64,000 bases of DNA from Psychrobacter sp. I-STPA10. GTDB lineage: Bacteria > Pseudomonadota > Gammaproteobacteria > Pseudomonadales > Moraxellaceae. The translations under genes were made by a program, and so were the position numbers. Below are positions 46,001 to 55,203 of the stretch, piece after piece; the stretch's first letter is position 1; every line of letters starts with the position of its first letter. Under the pieces are notes generated by a model. It was given only the letters and a program-made list of their open reading frames with translations. It ran no database searches and was not told the origin of the DNA. Where the stretch lies: assembly GCF_021012795.1 (NCBI RefSeq), contig NZ_VFYU01000005.1, positions 1 to 64,000 of the forward strand. Direction: 5' to 3'.

Positions 46001-48452
46001 TCAAGCCATTGATACCAAAGATAATAGCCTATACCAGTACAGTAGTGATGGCTTTCAATACTGCTCCAATGCCATTGACCTGCAAACACACCCAGAAAAA
46101 TATCGCAACTTTACCATCACGCCAAAAATTAATGATAACACCATTGATAACCAAGCAACCCTAAGCCCACGCCAATATGACTTAGTCAAAGCGTATGACA
46201 ATTACCTTTACCAAACCAAAAACAAGCCTGCCCAATTTAAGCTTTATGCAGACCAAAGCGACTGTTTGGGAGGTGCTCCTTTTGATGGTCAAGGACATAC
46301 CTTTGCCAAAGGCTCACAAGTCTGTGCCAGTATTGATTTGAGCAACATCAAACAGGTCAATCAAGTCAATCTAAACGGACAGCTTATCAGCGGTGAAACA
46401 GCCATTAATCAACTAAAACGCAATCAAGGTCATAACTCACAGCTAGAGGCGACTTATCTGGTGACCATGAGTCAAAACCTGCAAAACTTCCAGCCCTATA
46501 TCAATGTCACCTATATAGACGGTAGCACAGGCACGATAACTGCCCCAACCATACAAGTGCTACCCTTTGACAAACAGCTAACCAATTATCCAGTAGATAG
46601 TAGCAAAACCCGTGTACAAAATCTTGAACATGGGCATATCAGTGTCAACCAACCAACCCTGATTATTGCCAATGGGCAACAGCTCCCCAGCAACCTACAA
46701 CTTATCAGCAGTAACCCACAAGATACCTGCAATGCCATCTCAGCTAGCCCCACTCGTATCTTGTACGACTGCACCTTTACCCAAACAGGCAAACACAGCC
46801 TAACCCCAACTGTTGACACACTAGGTATTGGCAAACCGCTCACCATCATGGTCAGCACTGCCAGCCAGCAAAATACACCGCCTGTCATTCATCGAGTAAG
46901 CAGTACGGGCAATCAAATTGGTGGTGGTACAATCAACCTAACCGCCCATGCCTCAGACGCAGATAATGACACCCTAAGCTACCAATGGCACGTACGCAAC
47001 CTAAGCGACAGCACCGCCGATAAGGTCAGCATCATCAGTGGGGCAAGCAGTGACAACCTCACTCTACAACTGCCTCATGCCAAAGCAGATAGCAATACCG
47101 TTGTAGCGACCCTTGTCGTAAGTGACGGCAAGGGACATCAAGTCAGCCAAAATAAAATCATCAGTTATGGCAAAGCCAACTTGCTAACCACTGTCAAACA
47201 AACCATTGGCAACTTTATCCCTGACCTAAGCGGTGTCACCACTGCCCTTGCCAACGTCTATATCTATATCACTGACGCACTGGGCAAACTGGTTCAATTG
47301 ACTACTAAAGCCGACCAGACAGGTCATTATCAACTTGACCACACCAGCACACCACAAGTACCCAAACTGCAACAAGGCAATTATGAAATCCTTACCAAAA
47401 CGGTCGCACCCGATGGCACAATAGAGCGGGCAAATAATACAGGAACCATGCTTGCAAAAGCACAAATGGACTTCCCAACCACTGCCAGCACCAGCCGTGA
47501 CTACAAAGCCACTGCTCACTTTGCAGACTGCCCAACCATCGTTAAGACTAACTGGGGCGATGGTAATATCGACCAGTTTAACCAAGATGTCAGCAATAAC
47601 CGCTGTCAAACGGACATCAAGCTCAGCCACCGTTATCAAAACGCTGGCGAGCAAACTATCCAAATGACCGCCATCATGGCAAATGGCAATCAATATATTA
47701 ATAATAGTAAGGTGGTGGTGGAAAAAGGCGGTAAGGAAAGCTACTCCACACTGCCTGTGACAGGTATAACAAGTTGTGTAAATGGTACAAAAGGTATGCT
47801 TGAATGTAGCCTACAAGCTTTAGGTAGTGACTGGTATGGACTGGGTCAAGATGGCGAAATACAAGCAGGTCAGCCAATGAGCCATACTTTGTTACACCAT
47901 AACGGCGAAACCTGTATTAAGGATAACGTTACAGGATTGGTATGGGAACGAAAAACCAGTGATGGTGGCTTAAGAGATAAAAATCATCGTTATACATGGT
48001 ATAACTCTGCTCTTAAAAATAGTCCTGCAGGTTATGAGGATAGATATGATTATGAAGTAAAATATGACAATAACAAAATTATGTCTTATGGTGAAACTTG
48101 TAATTATAGCCTAGCTAAATGTAATACCCAAGCCTATATCGAAACCCTAAATAATACCAACTATTGTGGCTATAATGATTGGCGACTGCCACAAATGGAG
48201 GAGCTATCCAGTATTGTTGATTATTCAAAAGTATTATCAGATGAGGATAGACAAGCTGGTAAAAATATTTTTGCCAGTCCGCTATTTATAACGGCTGATT
48301 ATGAGAAGGTTCAATCAACTTATGGTGGTAGTAGTATTTGGTCAAATGAGATGAACGCAGGTAGCAGGGTATGGGTTAAGGATTTTTTGTATAGGGGCGA
48401 TGATAATACTATGGATAAACAGGATTATTTGTTTATTATTGCAGTACGCTAA
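43092..48452 (+). CDS. giant multidomain lipoprotein with C-terminal DUF1566
   Basis: A 1786-residue protein. The signal ends in the lipobox LTAC (Cys22) followed by SGGSS, typical of a surface-exposed outer-membrane lipoprotein. Domains seen: a fibronectin-III-like unit (about 38-135), a carboxypeptidase-like beta fold, an EF-hand/dockerin-like loop ('QDINNDQQVNYQDLYNY', about 275-290), a ZU5-like patch, a long helical region (about 560-770), several Ig/PKD-like repeats ('INLTAHASDADNDTLSYQW' near 1290), and DUF1566 from about 1605 ('DNVTGLVWERK', 'NDWRLPQMEELSSIVDY', 'SIWSNEMN'). DUF1566 resembles the C-terminal Lcl lectin-like fold. An adhesin or binding role is inferred. Base use changes along the gene: the part 45900-47700 is rich in A and C on this strand. 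Confidence 0.85.
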   Translation: MNWQNLKPLSIAVSTAMVLTACSGGSSHHDKTSVTNTPPTNVQLKEVSSPSQGELRVSWLAAKDNNTSHKQLRYELHAGANADFLPNKSTQIYTGKNVTSAKISDKLQAGKKYYIKLVVIDKEGASTVSEGMPIVITDNKNSETKNHTDIKGSIDSKLFAYGGKINLAKANTPDTSLASINSTDGNFTLKDVDIKPQDYYLLSIQPFAENKKPYIGNLKLLITGQELKQAKNININLLTDMAYRFAMHSKNPQNNQQLSQALNQFAKLVTQDINNDQQVNYQDLYNYQDTANNKLKLLVNQSDLYNYLLPLVLNNADTTQLLQQQIALLNPKITLKNGNFQALPVANQTLKLDFIPDGLEVRYQLNNKPITGDTLSINQADAYTIEAKVYQGDTLIYSTVTDLVAYQSQPVKQRISTDSDNHSQVISVESDVSKHNLGGLTVEVPDGNPTTAQQIQVSAMKDAYIPTRREIGIANPFELSPSGANFDKPVLVTVPVNLDYVSNINDIVVARQSENGTIDIVQPEFVDMQKGLVGFKTSHFTRFQIKSKYWFGLGGHSQNSQTTLDTVRNLDPRFKNLSDQRILDILNTPVTDELAVFDFYQDFVVSKQSKQLIANGQYMDALKLRNPNAEITNQGQKLFRDLNRTLEIAQSVTNITSSAGSLVKYKNNEIFEFTKDGVKQVLGDLTKLLGIPNSPTDLFFKPYEYVQKSLNNLFGVLNNQNVGFYYREGKALEDVLNNFGADKERMIHLIEQMKTKNENFQEASAQRELIKLLSASNKTLEDNQNPRVSAYLNINDNKKFTSGLTETINYSIDSGGLPNIGQGKQQVTVRLRLVNRNDPNTIDKFGRISLSKPLLEQQQTITLNADGQYQGSFKVTMPSTKDKIVPTVRLTVANDDAQRVDNADKSITIYPKTIVKKLDISQQPNVSYQKLSFRHPERNPVCFNFNYQLYNDKQEKIFAQNVSFDPHINGQAIDTKDNSLYQYSSDGFQYCSNAIDLQTHPEKYRNFTITPKINDNTIDNQATLSPRQYDLVKAYDNYLYQTKNKPAQFKLYADQSDCLGGAPFDGQGHTFAKGSQVCASIDLSNIKQVNQVNLNGQLISGETAINQLKRNQGHNSQLEATYLVTMSQNLQNFQPYINVTYIDGSTGTITAPTIQVLPFDKQLTNYPVDSSKTRVQNLEHGHISVNQPTLIIANGQQLPSNLQLISSNPQDTCNAISASPTRILYDCTFTQTGKHSLTPTVDTLGIGKPLTIMVSTASQQNTPPVIHRVSSTGNQIGGGTINLTAHASDADNDTLSYQWHVRNLSDSTADKVSIISGASSDNLTLQLPHAKADSNTVVATLVVSDGKGHQVSQNKIISYGKANLLTTVKQTIGNFIPDLSGVTTALANVYIYITDALGKLVQLTTKADQTGHYQLDHTSTPQVPKLQQGNYEILTKTVAPDGTIERANNTGTMLAKAQMDFPTTASTSRDYKATAHFADCPTIVKTNWGDGNIDQFNQDVSNNRCQTDIKLSHRYQNAGEQTIQMTAIMANGNQYINNSKVVVEKGGKESYSTLPVTGITSCVNGTKGMLECSLQALGSDWYGLGQDGEIQAGQPMSHTLLHHNGETCIKDNVTGLVWERKTSDGGLRDKNHRYTWYNSALKNSPAGYEDRYDYEVKYDNNKIMSYGETCNYSLAKCNTQAYIETLNNTNYCGYNDWRLPQMEELSSIVDYSKVLSDEDRQAGKNIFASPLFITADYEKVQSTYGGSSIWSNEMNAGSRVWVKDFLYRGDDNTMDKQDYLFIIAVR

Positions 48453-48466
48453 AAGGAGATATAAAA

Positions 48467-49033
48467 ATGAATATAAAATATGTGATGTTTTGTTTATTTA
48501 CCAGTTTATTAAGTAGCGGTTATACATATGCTTATTGTCCGCATGATGTGGCAGTTACCAAACCTAATAGTAGATACCAAATTTTAACAAGTGGCTCAGA
48601 AGTATTGGATAAAAAAACCAATCTTATCTGGCAACGCTGTTCATTAGGATATACATGGAATGGTACAACTTGTAAGTATGATGAAAAAATAGGTGAAACC
48701 ACATACACATGGCAGGAGGCGTTAAAAGCCAGTCAAGCATTAGGAAATGGCTATCGCCTACCTAATATTAAAGAGTTAGAAAGTTTGGCTGAACGTTCCT
48801 GTTCTCCCATGATTAATGAAAAAATGTTTCCAGATATTTCTATTATTCGTCTTGGTGGACATCGTTGGGTTCAGTTTTGGTCAAGTAGTGCAAGATTTAC
48901 TTCCAAAAATTCAGGTCGAATGGCTTATTCTTTTGGCTATATAAGCTTGGGTGTTGGCAGTTCTTCACTAGCTCGCTTCAATTTTGTCAGACCTGTACGA
49001 GAGAATACTAATCCCCTGCTAAACTCCCCTTAA
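48467..49033 (+). CDS. small exported DUF1566 protein
   Basis: A 188-residue protein with a signal peptide (ends near 'YTYAYCP') and one DUF1566 domain: 'DKKTNLIWQRCSLGYTWNG', 'TWQEALKASQALGNGYRLP', 'NIKELESLAERSC', 'FWSSSARF' and 'FNFVRPVRE'. It has four cysteines that may pair. It starts 14 bp after the giant lipoprotein gene, with a strong ribosome site AAAAGGAGAT, so both are made from one transcript. It is not simply a displaced tail of the upstream gene, because it has its own signal. Confidence 0.87.
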   Translation: MNIKYVMFCLFTSLLSSGYTYAYCPHDVAVTKPNSRYQILTSGSEVLDKKTNLIWQRCSLGYTWNGTTCKYDEKIGETTYTWQEALKASQALGNGYRLPNIKELESLAERSCSPMINEKMFPDISIIRLGGHRWVQFWSSSARFTSKNSGRMAYSFGYISLGVGSSSLARFNFVRPVRENTNPLLNSP

Positions 49034-49530
49034 TAGAGAAAATGTGCAGGATATAGCTCCCCTCCCTTTGGGACGTTAATCGATAACCACCCCCTGACCC
49101 CCTCCTTAAAAAGGAGGGGGGACATATCTTTTAGAATTTGGGAAGGGAGCTAGACTTTGAAACACAAGCACCATTTAAAAAGAACGTTCCCTCCCCTTGA
49201 TTAAGGGGAGGGCTAGGGAGGGGTTTAACTTAGTAAATCAGAAAAAATATTGATGGAGGGGTTATATGACTCAAAAATTCGCCCCACCTAACCTCCCTTT
49301 TTTGGAATTTCTATTTAAAGCCAATTCTATAAAAAGCCCCTTGCAAGTCTAAAATTGCAGTACCTGCTTTGATAAATAGGCTTTAACGGCTCTCAGGGGG
49401 AGGAACTGCAACACTTTTAGAAATTATGCAGGATATAGCTCCCCGCCCTTTGGGAGGGGCTGGGGGAGGGAAAAGACGTAAAGCCATACTCGAAATGGGG
49501 AGGGAGTAAAAGAGTTAAGTTAGGCAAGCT
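49034..49530. repeat. 497-bp repeat-rich spacer with G/C-rich hairpins
   Basis: No gene. The 28-bp unit beginning GCAGGATATAGCTCCCC occurs at 49046-49073 and 49428-49455 (27/28 identical). Perfect hairpins: CCCCCTCCTT/AAGGAGGGGG at 49098-49120 and CCCTCCCCTT/AAGGGGAGGG at 49189-49212, the latter followed by CTAGGGAGGGG. A TAGCTCCC arm at 49054 pairs with GGGAGCTA near 49146. A similar unit occurs at 38009-38048. The hairpins may also terminate the lipoprotein/DUF1566 transcript. Confidence 0.7.
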
Positions 49531-50388
49531 CTAACTTAGCTTATTTAAATCTCTATTCCTCACCTTATCAATCAACTGATATGCAATCGTGCCTTTATCA
49601 GGAATTTTTGGCAAATTATCAACATCAAAAAATTTCGCATCACTCAGTTCTGCTTGCTCAATGACAATATTCCCTGCTTTATAATCGACAATAAAACCCA
49701 TCATCAGATTGGACGGATAAGGCCAAGGCTGGCTGGCGATATAACGAATATTACTCACGGTTAATCCCACTTCTTCCTTTACCTCACGGTGTATGGCTTG
49801 CTCAAGGCTTTCACCCACTTCGACAAAACCAGCTATCAAGCCATACATTGGGCGTTGGTCGGGCTTGCTATGGCGGTGATGATGCGCCAGCAAAATTTGT
49901 GGTTGTTGGGTGGCAGGATTAGTACGAGTAATGGCGATAATCACACAAGGCTGAATACGTGGATATTGATGCAAATCACAGCTAGGACAGACCATAGCAG
50001 GTTCTCCGCTAGCATGGGGCTTTGCCTGTGTGCCACAACGACTACAAAATCGGGTTTCCTCTTGCCAACGCAGTAGTTGCATGGCATGAGTAATGGCAGT
50101 GACTTCATTAACAGCAAGCTGAGTTAATAACGCTCGATAAGGGATAAACTCTGCTTGAGAGTCCCAAGTTATGTCGTGCTTTTGGGCAAAGGTCGTGGTG
50201 ATGGCGTGATTTACATGGGTTAAAGCTCCCATATCTTTAGCCCCTATTTGAGACAAATTGAGCGCTACGCTACCTTGTAGGGTTAAGGTAGTGAGGTCAG
50301 ATAGCGATAGAATATAAGGGGTGTATCCTGTTTCAGTTGGCAGACATAAGATGTTATCTTGTTGCAGAATAAGGGAGGAAATGGACAT
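49531..50388 (-). CDS. nudC: NAD(+) diphosphatase (NADH pyrophosphatase)
   Basis: A 285-residue Nudix hydrolase. A four-Cys zinc ribbon ('FCSRCGTQAKPHASGEPAMVC' is split here as C..C and C..C, with 'CPSCDLHQYPR') precedes the Nudix box 'GFVEVGESLEQAIHREVKEEVGL'. The NudC-specific 'SQPWPYPSNLMMGF' follows. It hydrolyses NAD(H), and NudC of E. coli also removes NAD caps from RNA. The N-terminal ~110 residues are the less conserved dimer domain. Confidence 0.95.
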   Translation of the reverse strand: MSISSLILQQDNILCLPTETGYTPYILSLSDLTTLTLQGSVALNLSQIGAKDMGALTHVNHAITTTFAQKHDITWDSQAEFIPYRALLTQLAVNEVTAITHAMQLLRWQEETRFCSRCGTQAKPHASGEPAMVCPSCDLHQYPRIQPCVIIAITRTNPATQQPQILLAHHHRHSKPDQRPMYGLIAGFVEVGESLEQAIHREVKEEVGLTVSNIRYIASQPWPYPSNLMMGFIVDYKAGNIVIEQAELSDAKFFDVDNLPKIPDKGTIAYQLIDKVRNRDLNKLS

Positions 50389-50414
50389 AACAGTAGACCT
50401 AAAAAGAGGGTAAT

Positions 50415-50449
50415 AAAATAGGCTGACATCAACAAGATGTCAGCCTATT
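50415..50449 (-). terminator. Rho-independent terminator after the FimL-like gene
   Basis: A perfect 14-bp stem (AATAGGCTGACATC / GATGTCAGCCTATT) with a 5-nt loop, followed on the minus strand by TTTATTACC. It lies about 90 bp after the FimL-like stop and just ahead of nudC. Confidence 0.8.
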
Positions 50450-50540
50450 GTCAGTTAGAGCGTCAGACATGTTAATCAAACTAAATGGCTTAATGATTGT
50501 GTAGCATGTCACTTATAAAAATTGTCACTTATAAATAAGC

Positions 50541-52256
50541 TTAGGCAGCCGCTAATAATTTATTTAAACTGTGATGACCAACCTTCATTGCATGTGTGCC
50601 AACAGGTTGTGTATTTTCTAGTCCTTGCAATTTATAATCTACAGCCATAAGTATATTGGCAATATAATTTAAGACTGATATCTCTATAATGCCATCGCTA
50701 TTAGCGGCAACAACTGCGGGTAGATTGGTAGTCATAAAGTCGGTAAGCTTAGCAAGTAAATTTGCCGCATCTTTGAGTCCAAGAAAGCGCAGTGCACCAG
50801 ATACTTGTTGTATTGCTTCTGAGCAGTCTTGGATACTGGCAAAATCTTTAGCATCGTTACTAGCAACGGCATAGGCATTAAAAGTTTGCTCAACATTGGC
50901 AAGGGCAACTCGACTTTGTTTAATCAATGTCTCATAAGCAGTATCTAGTTGATACAAAGAGATATGTGGGTCGTGTAGTGGTAAAGTGATTGCTCCTGGT
51001 GTGTGTGACTTTGCCATTTGGATTGCTGCATTTTCTGCAATCATCATCTCTGCTAGCAGTGTATCAAAATCTTCGGGTGTTGGTGTTTGCCAAGCTTCGA
51101 CTTGTTTGGCAGCACCTGCTAAGGCACGACTGGCATTAGGTAAATCTAGTAAGGTCAGTACTGAACTTAAATGTGTTAATTTTTGTGCAATTTTTTGTGC
51201 ATCACTATCAGAAGGATTGTGGTCATCAGCACGAGCAAAGGTATCTACTTGTTCTTTGATACTGCTAATCTCGGTTTGAATCAACTCATTTAAGGTATCA
51301 GTGACTTCACGGTTTGGTCCAAACAAGAAGCGTTTCATGGCAGCTATTTGTTGCTCGTCCAAACGATTGCCAACATATTGCTGTTTCAGACTTTGAGCCA
51401 GTTCATGTTCGCGCTGACAGGCAAGACTCACTAAATCAGCAAAGCGGCGGTCTGTGGCGGGCAGATAGTCATGAAACTGTTGCTCAAGATAAATAAGGGT
51501 ACGTTTTTGTGGATTTGTCAAAGGCAATAAACTTGCTAAATCTTTGGTTGCGGCTGCGGCTGCTTGCCAAAATAGACAGTCAGATTGTTTAGCAGGTATG
51601 ACACATGCTTGAGCCATACTCGATAATTTGAGTTTGTCTTGTTCACTCAGCACCCCATCTGTATTGGAGAGAGCAACCTCTAGACCCGCACGATATGCAG
51701 TGGATAGTAATTGAATATCTAGATTTAAGCGGCTAAGTGGCTGATAGTTTTGCTCAGGATTGGCGATAGAGATGCTAGAGTGACCATAGACACTAAAACT
51801 CTCTTCACTGACCAGTTCACGACCTGTAGACTGATTAATACGATTAATAACAGGAATTAATAGGCTTGGTTCTAGGGTTTCTTTGAGTAAAACAAATTCA
51901 ATATAGCGACCTAAGGTCATCACACCTTCAGAGATGTCTAAAATAAGCTCATCATCCGTATTACCCTCTGTGTCATATAATCTTTGCAGACCTGCTGCAA
52001 TTGCTGCTGCCAAATCGCTACCACCACACAATGAAATCAAATTAAGTACAGAAGTAATTTGCTGCAATACTTCTATCGAATCAAGTAATAAGGGTGCTTT
52101 TGATACATCATCATTAAACTGACTCAAGTTTTTTTCTGTGTTTTTTAAAGCAGTATCAATTTCATTGCGTAGTAAGTGTAATGAGGGTAAGTCAAAATTG
52201 GTCGTACTAATAGTATTTGACTTTTGAGCATTATTAGCGGATAGCATAGTGATCAT
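50541..52256 (-). CDS. fimL: FimL-like twitching-motility scaffold protein
   Basis: A 571-residue, mainly alpha-helical cytoplasmic protein. It resembles the N-terminal part of the chemotaxis-type kinase ChpA/PilL: 'LHLLRNEIDTALKNTEKNLS', 'EVLQQITSVLNLISLCGGSDLAAAI', 'ISEGVMTLGRYIEFVLLKET', and later 'TLLAEMMIAENAAIQMA' and 'EAIQQVSGALRFLGLKDAANLL'. The His of true Hpt motifs is not evident, so it is a non-phosphorylated scaffold, as described for FimL of Pseudomonas aeruginosa, which links FimV and PilG and raises cAMP. Length (about 560) fits FimL. A second ATG three codons in is possible. Together with pilF this points to twitching motility. Confidence 0.82.
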   Translation of the reverse strand: MITMLSANNAQKSNTISTTNFDLPSLHLLRNEIDTALKNTEKNLSQFNDDVSKAPLLLDSIEVLQQITSVLNLISLCGGSDLAAAIAAGLQRLYDTEGNTDDELILDISEGVMTLGRYIEFVLLKETLEPSLLIPVINRINQSTGRELVSEESFSVYGHSSISIANPEQNYQPLSRLNLDIQLLSTAYRAGLEVALSNTDGVLSEQDKLKLSSMAQACVIPAKQSDCLFWQAAAAATKDLASLLPLTNPQKRTLIYLEQQFHDYLPATDRRFADLVSLACQREHELAQSLKQQYVGNRLDEQQIAAMKRFLFGPNREVTDTLNELIQTEISSIKEQVDTFARADDHNPSDSDAQKIAQKLTHLSSVLTLLDLPNASRALAGAAKQVEAWQTPTPEDFDTLLAEMMIAENAAIQMAKSHTPGAITLPLHDPHISLYQLDTAYETLIKQSRVALANVEQTFNAYAVASNDAKDFASIQDCSEAIQQVSGALRFLGLKDAANLLAKLTDFMTTNLPAVVAANSDGIIEISVLNYIANILMAVDYKLQGLENTQPVGTHAMKVGHHSLNKLLAAA

Positions 52257-52459
52257 TCCAATAAATATTATAAGATGAGTCTGTTGTCTGTTAAATCAGT
52301 GTTGATGTTATTTTGTATATGATGATAAGTCCAAATTTAATTATAGTCAAAAACTGGATAAAAAAAACCAAATAACTCTCTAAATATCAATCTATAAGAG
52401 AAAATTTATAAAAAATACATTAAGATTTATGCTTTAGCGAGCTTGCTTGGCAAATATAT

Positions 52460-53884
52460 CTAACTCCATTTGCTGGCAAGCTCAGGATAATTCTCACTAA
52501 GCTTGTTTAACCAGTTTTGATGTGCTTCATCATCAGTGATTGAGTGAATCAGTTGATTGGCAAGATGTGCAAATGGCTTATGAGCACCTCCTGTATCACT
52601 CATATTCACTTCATCAATGGCCAAAGAGACCTGCCCACCAGTCATTGCTAAATATACTTCGGCGAGAATTTCAGCATCGAGCAATGCGCCGTGAAAAGTA
52701 CGATCTTGTTTACCAACATTGAGCCTGCGTACTAGCGCATCTAGGGTGTTTTTTTGTCCTGGATATTGTTGTTTTGCCATGGTCAGTGAGTCGGTGACAT
52801 GTACCTGTTGTACAAAATCTTTGAGTCCAACTTTATCAAACTCCATCGACAAAAAGCCCATATCAAAAGGGGCATTGTGAGCGATGATTTCAGCACCTGC
52901 CATAAAGTCATACAGTGGTTGTGCCACTTGTGCAAAAGTCGGTTTGTCAGCCAAAAATGCCTCAGAGATGCCATGAATACGGATCACTTCTTCATCCATA
53001 CCCCGCTCAGGATTGATGTATACATGTAGCTTCTCACCCGTAAACTTGCGCCCGATCAGCTCTACAATGCCCACTTCAATGATGCGATGCCCTTTGTTTG
53101 GATCTAACCCTGTGGTTTCAGTATCCATAATCAATTGTCGGTCTGCTTCACCGTGATGTATTGGTTTTGGTAGGCGTGGACGAAAATTTGGATTGGCTCG
53201 GCTGGTGTCACCATCAAACTCGGGTAGCTCTTTTTGTTCTAATAAGCTGTCATCTTTTGCGTCTGTTATTGTGTCATCTATTATTTCAGCAGCCAAATCT
53301 TCTGCATCTAGCGCATCAAACCCTAAAATATCATTGGTTAGCCAGTCTTGTTCATCAACATGATAATTGTTATTTATACTATTGCTATTTTGGCTATGCT
53401 GTTGTGGCGTATTGTTTGTGCTAGAATTTGCCACTTGCGCAGCTCCTTGATTGGCAAGCTCATCTGCTTTTTCATTGCCTGCATGTCCTGCATGACCTTT
53501 GACCCAGTGCCAATCGACTTGACGAGACTGGCAAAGTGCATCTAATTGTTGCCATAACGCTTGATTGGCAACGGGTTTTTTACTGGCAGTCATCCAGCCT
53601 TTTTGTTTCCAGCCATGTATCCAAGAGGTAATGCCATCTTTGACGTAGCTAGAATCTGTCCAAATCTCTAGGCGCATATTTGTAGGGCTGTTTTGTAAGG
53701 CTTGAATTGCGCCCATCAGTTCCATACGATTGTTGGTGGTTTGTGGTTCACCGCCAAAAAGAGATTGTGTTTGTCCATCAGCAAATATCAAATAAGCACC
53801 CCAACCACCCACGCCAGGGTTGCCTTTACAAGCACCATCAGTAAAGGCAACCGTCGTATTTGGTTTGGCAGTGAGTACAGACAT
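52460..53884 (-). CDS. rnhA-dnaQ: RNase HI - DNA polymerase III epsilon fusion
   Basis: A 474-residue protein with two enzymes in one chain. Residues about 8-150 are RNase HI: '[20 protein letters not shown]', '[15 protein letters not shown]', '[14 protein letters not shown]' and '[17 protein letters not shown]' (active-site D, E, D, D). A Ser/Asn/Asp-rich linker (about 150-240) leads to a DnaQ 3'-5' exonuclease: '[14 protein letters not shown]', '[17 protein letters not shown]', '[10 protein letters not shown]' and '[18 protein letters not shown]'. The proofreading subunit is thus tied to an enzyme that removes RNA primers. rnhA and dnaQ are adjacent in many gammaproteobacteria; fusion is seen here directly, with no stop between them. 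Confidence 0.96.
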   Translation of the reverse strand: MSVLTAKPNTTVAFTDGACKGNPGVGGWGAYLIFADGQTQSLFGGEPQTTNNRMELMGAIQALQNSPTNMRLEIWTDSSYVKDGITSWIHGWKQKGWMTASKKPVANQALWQQLDALCQSRQVDWHWVKGHAGHAGNEKADELANQGAAQVANSSTNNTPQQHSQNSNSINNNYHVDEQDWLTNDILGFDALDAEDLAAEIIDDTITDAKDDSLLEQKELPEFDGDTSRANPNFRPRLPKPIHHGEADRQLIMDTETTGLDPNKGHRIIEVGIVELIGRKFTGEKLHVYINPERGMDEEVIRIHGISEAFLADKPTFAQVAQPLYDFMAGAEIIAHNAPFDMGFLSMEFDKVGLKDFVQQVHVTDSLTMAKQQYPGQKNTLDALVRRLNVGKQDRTFHGALLDAEILAEVYLAMTGGQVSLAIDEVNMSDTGGAHKPFAHLANQLIHSITDDEAHQNWLNKLSENYPELASKWS

Positions 53885-54131
53885 ACAACCTCATCGAGTA
53901 AGAAATAGAGTAAAAAGAATTTTTTGCTTTGATTAGCAGCATATTATAGCAAAATAGTGTCTTGGTTTTTTAGCTGATTTTTTATTAGCACAGTAGGAGG
54001 ATTTGTTAGTTATCTCTGTTGTATCAGTTACATCTGCTGGCTAAAAACAGGCAAAAAAATTTGCTAAAATATAGCACATACTGATATACAAATATTCCCT
54101 TACTCTTTGTCACACTCATATTGGAAATATA

Positions 54132-54758
54132 ATGCCCCATCATAAGGTAGCTAATTTGTCTAAAGTCCATAATAAGCTTTATCATAAACATCATCAATAC
54201 GCTTTAAACCTGTTTGTTGTGGTATTGGTCACTATGGGGCTAGTGAGTTGTGAGCAGACAAATAATAATAATATCACTAATGAGCCAGTCACTATAAAAG
54301 AAGCTGATTTTGATGCATTTGCAGGTTGTTATACTGTAACCTATGGAGAGCCTGCACAGATTAAAATCAGCAAGCAGGCAGATGGTTGGGTGATGCAGAT
54401 GAAAGAGCCTGCCAGAAAAAACCGAGTATGGGATATGCCAGAACCACTACAAGAGGTTGATAAGCGTCAGATTGGGCAGTATTTTTCGATTGATGGACAG
54501 CATGTGACCGCGATGATTGGTAGACCAGATAGAGTATTGGTATTAGCGCATGTTACTGAGGCGTATACCAATATTGATCCACTGCTTGATAGCCAGTATT
54601 TGGCATATATTTATCAAGGTGCAAATACCATTTATAAAGTACCTTGTGATAATACCAATACTGATATTGTAGCAAATCCACATGCCAATATTATTATTGA
54701 ACAAGTTACGCCTAGTAATGAGGCTGATACGATGGATAAGACCAATTCGCTAAAATAA
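54132..54758 (+). CDS. lipoprotein, uncharacterised
   Basis: A 208-residue protein. A long His/Lys-rich start precedes the signal core ('LNLFVVVLVTMGLVSC', lipobox LVSC). The mature part has 'DFDAFAGCYTVTYGEPAQIKI', 'GWVMQMKEP' and 'YIYQGANTIYKVPCD', giving two more cysteines that may pair, and a small beta-rich domain by appearance. No family was recognised. The start may be later than 54132. It is followed by the small membrane protein gene on the same strand (105 bp). Confidence 0.68.
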   Translation: MPHHKVANLSKVHNKLYHKHHQYALNLFVVVLVTMGLVSCEQTNNNNITNEPVTIKEADFDAFAGCYTVTYGEPAQIKISKQADGWVMQMKEPARKNRVWDMPEPLQEVDKRQIGQYFSIDGQHVTAMIGRPDRVLVLAHVTEAYTNIDPLLDSQYLAYIYQGANTIYKVPCDNTNTDIVANPHANIIIEQVTPSNEADTMDKTNSLK

Positions 54759-54863
54759 CTGATAATTGATCGCTGTCAAACTTATTTAGCTGGCTAAATA
54801 TAGATACTAAAGAGTAGACACTAAAGCCAATCAAAAAATATCACTGATAAGTAAGGATAAGGT

Positions 54864-55169
54864 GTGGGATTTTTAAATTATTTATTATTAGGTACATTAG
54901 CATTTGCTTCAGGGTGGGCAATACGTGTGTATGTATTGGCTAAAAAGCCAGACCCAAAAAGACCTTATAGCCTAAAACATCCTGTTATTTTATCTTATTT
55001 GGCAATATTTTTTGCCATTATGTTACTGGTATCTTGGTTAATAGGAAAGTATTTATTAGGTCATGAGCATTTAGATGTGCCATTTGTGTTAGTGAATTCT
55101 GCGGTGGCAACCTTTGTATTCTCGTTTGGTATTAGCCCCGATTTAGCAGGCTATGATGTGCCTGATTGA
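54864..55169 (+). CDS. small inner-membrane protein, uncharacterised
   Basis: A 101-residue protein from a GTG at 54864 with AAGGATAAG directly upstream. Three hydrophobic segments: 'FLNYLLLGTLAFASGWAIRV', 'VILSYLAIFFAIMLLVSWLI' and 'FVLVNSAVATFVFSFGI', joined by a basic loop ('LAKKPDPKRPYSLK'). No function known. A miniature element lies 34 bp after its stop. Confidence 0.65.
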   Translation: MGFLNYLLLGTLAFASGWAIRVYVLAKKPDPKRPYSLKHPVILSYLAIFFAIMLLVSWLIGKYLLGHEHLDVPFVLVNSAVATFVFSFGISPDLAGYDVPD

Positions 55170-55203
55170 GCCTATATTTGGTATCAGATGACTAACTTCT
55201 AAT

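Noticed and set aside
47900-49033. Diversity-generating retroelement target pair
   Set aside because: DUF1566 domains can be variable proteins, but there is no reverse transcriptase or template repeat in the window.
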